This document shows, piece after piece, positions 5,497-8,698 of a stretch of DNA of 8,698 bases; the stretch's first letter is position 1; every line of letters begins with the position of its first letter. The notes under the pieces were generated by a model, which searched no databases, was not told where the DNA came from, and worked only from the letters and a program-made list of their open reading frames with translations. The stretch spans positions 1-8,698 of the forward strand of contig NZ_UPZP01000094.1 in NCBI RefSeq assembly GCF_900538805.1, read 5' to 3'. The stretch is from an uncultured Dialister sp. (GTDB lineage: Bacteria; Bacillota; Negativicutes; Veillonellales; Dialisteraceae). The translations under genes were made by a program, and so were the position numbers.

Positions 5497-7707
5497 TCAA
5501 AGATGCAGCACGCGGTCCTTGATTTCCTGGGTACGGCCCTGGTTCCAGAACTGGGTGCCGATGTAGCCGCAGGTTCTTCTGGCCACGCTCATCTTGTGCT
5601 GGTCCCGGTTGCCGCAGTTGGGGCATTCCCAGACGAGCTTGCCGTTTTCGTCTTCCACGATTTTGATTTCTCCGTCGTAGCCGCAGACCATGCAGTAGTC
5701 GCTCTTGGTGTTCAGTTCGGCGTACATGATATTTTCATAGATGTACTTCATCACCGTGAGGACAGCGGGAATGTTGGTCTGCATGTTCGGCACTTCGATG
5801 TAGGAAATGGCGCCGCCGGGGGAAAGTTTCTGGAAGTCCGATTCGAATTTCAGTTTATGGAAGGCGTCAATCTTTTCTGCCACGTGCACGTGGTAGCTGT
5901 TGGTGATGTAGTTCTTGTCGGTGACACCGGGGATGATGCCGAACCGTTTCTGCAGACATTTGGCAAATTTGTAGGTGGTGGATTCCATGGGGGTGCCGTA
6001 GACGGAGTAGGAAATATTTTCAGCCTTTCTCCATTCGGCGCATTTGTCGTTCAGTTTCTGCATGACCGCCAGGGCAAATTTCCTGCCTTCTTCGGTGGTG
6101 TGGGAAACGCCCAGCATGCGGACGCACATTTCATAGAGGCCTGCGTAGCCCAGGGAAATGGTGCTGTAGTTGTTGAAGAGGAGTTTGTCGATGGTTTCGC
6201 CTTTTTTAAGTCTTGCCAGGGCGCCGTACTGCCAGAGGATGGGGGCTACGTCGGACACGGTGCCCAGAAGCCGTTCGTGGCGGCAGCGGAGGGCCCGGTG
6301 GCAGAGTTCCAGGCGGTCTTCCAGGATTTTCCAGAAGCGGTCCATGTCGCCGTCGGAGGAGCAGGCCACGTCCACCAGGTTGATGGTGACTACGCCCTGG
6401 TTGAAACGGCCGTAGTATTTATGCTCGCCGTGGGGTCCAAGGCCTTCGGTGTCGGGGGTGAGGAAGCTGCGGCAGCCCATGCAGGGGTATACGTCGCCGT
6501 TCTTCAGGCTCTTCATGATTTTGGCGGAAATGTAGTCCGGTACCATTCTCTTGGCGGTGCATTCCGCAGCCAGCTTGGTGAGATAATAGTAGGGGGAATC
6601 GTCGTGGATGTTGTCTTCGTCCAGCACGTAAATGAGCTTCGGGAAGGCCGGGGTAATCCATACGCCCTTTTCATTCTTCACGCCCTGCATTCTCTGGCGG
6701 AGCACTTCTTCGATAATCATGGCCAGGTCTTTCCGGGTCTGTCCGTCGGGCACTTCGTCCAGGTACATGAACATGGTGACGAAGGGGGCCTGTCCGTTAC
6801 AGGTCATGAGGGTGATGAGCTGGTACTGGATGGTCTGGATGCCGGATTTGATTTCTTCCTTCAGCCGCCGTTCCACAATCTTTTCGATGATGGATTCGTC
6901 CATGGATTCGCCGGTTTCTTTTCTTTCTTCAATCACTTCTTTCGTGATTTTCTTGCGGCTGATGTCCACGAAGGGAGCCAGATGGGCCAGGGTGAAGGAC
7001 TGGCCGCCGTACTGGTTGGATGCCACCTGGGCCACGATCTGGGTGGTCACGTTGCAGGCGGTGAAGAAGGAATGGGGCTTTTCAATGAGGGTCTGGCTGA
7101 TGACGGTGCCGTTCTGCAGCATGTCTTCCAGGTTGATGAGGTCGCAGTTGTGTTCCCTCTGGGCGAAATAGTCGGCGTCGTGGAAATGGATGATGCCTTC
7201 TTCATGGGCCTTCACGATTTCCTCCGGCAGCAGCAGCCTCTTGGTGAGGTCCTTGGACACCTCGCCGGCCATGTAGTCACGCTGTGTGGAATTGATGACA
7301 GGATTCTTGTTGGAATTTTCCTGCTTCACTTCTTCATTGGACAGGTCGATGAGGGACAGAATGCCGTCGTCGGTGGTATTGCTCTTGCGGGAAATCTCCC
7401 TCTTGTAGCGGTAACGCACATACTTCTGGGCCACTTCATAGCCCCGCATTTCCATGATGCCCGTTTCCACCATGTCCTGGATATCCTCCACGTTCACCGC
7501 ATGGGGGTAGGAAGCAATCTTCCGGGCGATGTTATCCGCCACGGCGCGGATCTGGAATTCATTCATCTGGTGGATGGACTCCACTTCCTTATTCGCCTTG
7601 CCAATGGCGTTGATGATTTTGGAAATATCAAAAGACACTTCCTGCCCGTTACGCTTTATGACGTTCGTTTTTACGTGAATAACATCCATATGATCCCTGT
7701 TTTCCAT
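5497..7707 (-). CDS. nrdD: Anaerobic ribonucleoside-triphosphate reductase, class III
   Basis: Reduces ribonucleoside triphosphates to deoxyribonucleotides without oxygen, using a glycyl radical installed by NrdG. The 736 residues are family-typical. An ATP-cone allosteric domain covers roughly residues 9-100 (VIKRNGQEVSFDISKI). The catalytic barrel has C188 in HNCDLINLEDM and C412 in CMGCRSFLTP at the positions of the conserved active-site cysteines. A zinc site has C672, C675, C695 and C698 (CMVC...CPNC). The radical glycine is G714 in RRTCGYIG, close to the C-terminus. The Met-Gly-Cys context resembles formate-dependent members; that is inferred. I chose ATG 7705-7707 because GGGGAG lies 8 nt upstream on the - strand; a TTG at 7726-7728 would add seven residues but places that sequence inside the gene. 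Upstream NrdR boxes indicate NrdR control. Confidence 0.97.
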   Translation of the reverse strand: MENRDHMDVIHVKTNVIKRNGQEVSFDISKIINAIGKANKEVESIHQMNEFQIRAVADNIARKIASYPHAVNVEDIQDMVETGIMEMRGYEVAQKYVRYRYKREISRKSNTTDDGILSLIDLSNEEVKQENSNKNPVINSTQRDYMAGEVSKDLTKRLLLPEEIVKAHEEGIIHFHDADYFAQREHNCDLINLEDMLQNGTVISQTLIEKPHSFFTACNVTTQIVAQVASNQYGGQSFTLAHLAPFVDISRKKITKEVIEERKETGESMDESIIEKIVERRLKEEIKSGIQTIQYQLITLMTCNGQAPFVTMFMYLDEVPDGQTRKDLAMIIEEVLRQRMQGVKNEKGVWITPAFPKLIYVLDEDNIHDDSPYYYLTKLAAECTAKRMVPDYISAKIMKSLKNGDVYPCMGCRSFLTPDTEGLGPHGEHKYYGRFNQGVVTINLVDVACSSDGDMDRFWKILEDRLELCHRALRCRHERLLGTVSDVAPILWQYGALARLKKGETIDKLLFNNYSTISLGYAGLYEMCVRMLGVSHTTEEGRKFALAVMQKLNDKCAEWRKAENISYSVYGTPMESTTYKFAKCLQKRFGIIPGVTDKNYITNSYHVHVAEKIDAFHKLKFESDFQKLSPGGAISYIEVPNMQTNIPAVLTVMKYIYENIMYAELNTKSDYCMVCGYDGEIKIVEDENGKLVWECPNCGNRDQHKMSVARRTCGYIGTQFWNQGRTQEIKDRVLHL

Positions 7708-7781
7708 GTGAGACACTCCCCTGTTCAATGATAGTTAAGTTTTCTGCTCGATAATGTGAATAGTAGATGAAATCATGCATT

Positions 7782-7797
7782 CTACTAAATATAGTTC
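7782..7797. promoter_or_regulatory. NrdR box, promoter-distal (transcribed side)
   Basis: The core CTAAATATAG (7785-7794) matches 9 of 10 positions of the known CWATATATWG NrdR core. It is the weaker of two boxes and lies 32 bp from the other, about three helical turns, as expected for cooperative NrdR binding. It lies downstream of the proposed transcription start. Confidence 0.82.
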
Positions 7798-7813
7798 AGA
7801 CATACAAATAGAG

Positions 7814-7829
7814 GCACAATATATTGTAC
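7814..7829. promoter_or_regulatory. NrdR box overlapping the -10 element
   Basis: The core CAATATATTG (7817-7826) is a perfect palindrome and a full match to the NrdR core; the surrounding GCACAATATATTGTAC is near-symmetric. It covers the proposed -10 hexamer of the - strand nrdD promoter, so NrdR binding there should repress. The spacer to the other box is 16 bp. Confidence 0.9.
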
Positions 7830-7849
7830 CGGACATAATCATACACCAA
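7823..7849 (-). promoter_or_regulatory. Probable nrdD promoter
   Basis: On the - strand TACAAT (7828-7823) is a good -10 hexamer; TTGGTG (7849-7844) is a possible -35 with a short 15-bp spacer. Initiation would lie near 7816, giving a leader of about 110 nt. An alternative is TTGTGC (7819-7814) with AACTAT (7796-7791) at 17 bp. Either choice is overlapped by the NrdR boxes. Confidence 0.5.
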
Positions 7850-8019
7850 GTGGGCCGAAAAAGGAATAGACAAATTTGGTCCTTAAGAACCCTCTCATCC
7901 TCCGTTCGCCGGCAGGAAATTTCGAAAAATGCCGATATTCATTGAAAAGGGAAGAATTTGGAGAAATGGATGGGAGGGAAGAAAACCTATGGAATTTTTC
8001 TATAGGGATGTATAGAGAT
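7850..8019. other. Non-coding stretch with no recognised feature
   Basis: AT-richer than the flanking repeats. A short frame starting at TTG 7876 runs into the tandem array and has no ribosome site or protein-like composition. CTTAAGAACCCT here is also found near 330-341. I see no RNA gene. Confidence 0.5.
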
Positions 8020-8155
8020 AGTGAGCTGGTGAGCTGGTGGGATAGTGGGACAGTGGGACAGTGGGACAGTGGGACAGTGAGCTAGTGAGCTAGTGGACTG
8101 GTGGGATAGGGGGACAGTGGGATAGGGGGACAGTGGGATAGGGGAATGGGGGCTG
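8020..8155. repeat. 8-bp G-rich tandem array (17 units)
   Basis: Seventeen consecutive 8-bp units follow a degenerate AGTGGGAC pattern; four in a row (8044-8075) are identical. Variants include AGTGAGCT, GGTGGGAT, AGTGGGAT and AGGGGGAC. The + strand carries many GGG runs with 5-nt loops, a classical G-quadruplex pattern. Variant units recur in blocks (AGGGGGAC-AGTGGGAT twice), which points to slippage or unequal exchange. Confidence 0.93.
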
Positions 8156-8171
8156 TCTGCTATCTCTTGCG

Positions 8172-8280
8172 TCCCCTTGAGGTGGCAAAGGAACTGGATT
8201 CGTAGGGGAGCGTAGCGACCTGAGAATCCAGTGACATGTTTCCCAACGGGGCGAAGAGGGCCACATAGTGGCGAAGGGGT
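8172..8280 (-). repeat. Hairpin mosaic, inverted copy (Y)
   Basis: The - strand matches the + strand of 4391-4495. The 9-bp outer stem is ACTGGATTC (8193-8201) with GAATCCAGT (8224-8232). The 22-base core differs from copy X by a single deleted base. The adjoining linker (TTCCCAACGGGGCGAAG) and the hairpin GCCAC-ATA-GTGGC (8260-8272) correspond to the GGTGGC/GCCACC module of copy X, again with a different stem. Bases 8281-8360 after it show nothing recognisable. Confidence 0.78.
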
Positions 8281-8363
8281 GTACTATCGGTAAACATCGC
8301 TAATGACACTTGCCAGCTTACCAGCTCAGTATAGAATGTCGCTCAGCGGGAAGATGAGGAAAT

Positions 8364-8391
8364 GGTAAATGGTAAATAGTAAATGGTAAAT
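8364..8391. repeat. 7-bp tandem repeat (GGTAAAT)
   Basis: Four units: GGTAAAT, GGTAAAT, AGTAAAT, GGTAAAT. This is the second 7-bp array in the window, unrelated in sequence to the GATAGAA array at 3962. Confidence 0.88.
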
Positions 8392-8397
8392 GAAGGT

Positions 8398-8490
8398 GGG
8401 CGCCGAGAGGCGCCAGTATAAATGCCGCCTGTCGGCGGCAGAAAAACCATACAACCGGGCCGGGCCCGTTGAAAATGCACCCCTATCCCC
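8398..8490 (+). repeat. Composite hairpin repeat, copy D (inverted relative to A-C)
   Basis: On the + strand: P3 GGCGCC-GAGA-GGCGCC (~8399-8414), linker AGTATAAAT, P4 TGCCGCC/GGCGGCA (~8423-8440), linker AAAAACCATACAACC, P5 CGGGC-CGG-GCCCG (8456-8468), then linker GAAAATGCACCCC. This is the 3' half of copy A in the opposite orientation. P1 and P2 are missing; the GGTAAAT array sits in their place. Confidence 0.78.
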
Positions 8491-8600
8491 GCCTGCGGCG
8501 GTACTTCCACCTAAAGGTGAAACGACTCACTACATTTTGTGCGTCGCTGGCGCTCCTACAAAATGTGTTCGCTGTGCACCCCGGAGGGGGAAGTTTTAGC
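8490..8600 (+). repeat. Hairpin mosaic, copy Z
   Basis: Contains GCC-TGC-GGC and CACCT-AAA-GGTG hairpins, then the third version of the 9-bp module: ACATTTTGT (8532-8540) paired with ACAAAATGT (8558-8566) around a core sharing GTCGCTGGCGCTCC with copies X and Y. The linker GTGTTCGCTGTGCACCCC resembles GTGTTCCCTTGCCACCCC after copy X. Confidence 0.68.
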
Positions 8601-8665
8601 GGCGCTAAGCAAAGAGTGACTTAAGTTAGCACTAAGAGAAGCGGAGAGCAAACCTCCCCCTCCGG
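8581..8665. repeat. Imperfect inverted repeat at the window end
   Basis: The arms 8581-8596 and 8650-8665 are complementary at 15 of 16 positions (CCGGAGGGGG with CCCCCTCCGG). The space between includes the palindrome ACTTAAGT (8619-8626) and two TTAGC-type hairpins. The right arm lies within the 77-bp terminal repeat. Confidence 0.6.
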
Positions 8666-8698
8666 GGGAGGTGCCGTAGGCAGAAGGGGTGCATTTCC
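8622..8698. repeat. 77-bp terminal direct repeat, right copy
   Basis: Identical to bases 1-77 in the same orientation and ending exactly at the window edge. If the two ends are the same molecule position, the unique length is 8621 bp. Confidence 0.95.

Noticed and set aside
7705..7728. Upstream TTG start for NrdD giving 743 residues
   Set aside because: The added codons contain the GGGGAG ribosome site that fits ATG 7707 with 8-nt spacing.
5503..7731. A 742-codon open frame on the + strand opposite nrdD
   Set aside because: Its translation is Val/Gly/His/Phe-rich without any domain, while the - strand frame has all NrdD landmarks. It is the antisense shadow of a GC-rich gene.
8020..8155. 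CRISPR array
   Set aside because: The units are 8 bp and contiguous, with no spacers and no cas genes; it is a minisatellite.
1..8698. Plasmid or phage-like replicon
   Set aside because: No replication initiator, partition, mobilisation, integrase or structural gene is visible. Circularity rests only on the 77-bp end repeat.

Overview
The window holds three confident protein genes separated by unusually long, repeat-filled intergenic DNA. The AGGAG-type ribosome sites, the class III (anaerobic) ribonucleotide reductase genes, the c-di-GMP signalling protein and the moderately high GC content suggest an anaerobic Firmicutes-type gut bacterium. A Negativicutes lineage such as Acidaminococcaceae is possible, but that is a low-confidence guess made without any database comparison.

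Layout. Bases 1-408 are hairpin-rich repeat DNA. A promoter (409-438) and a possible four-codon leader minicistron (524-535) precede a + strand gene (540-3905) for a large cytosolic multi-domain c-di-GMP protein. Its EAL phosphodiesterase domain looks intact, and both of its GGDEF-like domains are degenerate. An intrinsic terminator (3907-3938) ends it. Bases 3939-4543 are repeat mosaic. On the - strand, nrdD (5497-7707) is followed by nrdG (4659-5213), so transcription runs right to left. They encode the anaerobic ribonucleoside-triphosphate reductase and its radical-SAM activase. Two NrdR boxes 32 bp apart (7782-7797 and 7814-7829) overlap the likely nrdD promoter, and a strong terminator (4544-4569) closes the operon. 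Bases 7850-8698 are again non-coding: a G-rich 8-bp tandem array, a 7-bp tandem array and further hairpin repeats.

The most unusual content is the non-coding DNA. At least four copies of a composite hairpin element (A 27-228, B 4552-4650, C 5348-5490, D 8398-8490) share the same order of linkers and palindromes. Three copies of a second hairpin module (4439-4479, 8193-8232, 8532-8566) share a core but carry different, fully complementary 9-bp outer stems. The stems change by compensating substitutions while the linkers stay conserved, which suggests the structure is what is maintained. One composite copy lies between nrdD and nrdG. The P3 hairpin of another, followed by eight T on the - strand, appears to be the operon terminator.

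The first 77 bases are identical to the last 77. This could mean the sequence is a closed circle of 8621 bp, an assembly-graph loop, or a locus flanked by a dispersed repeat. There is no replication, mobilisation or recombinase gene, so a plasmid is not supported by gene content.
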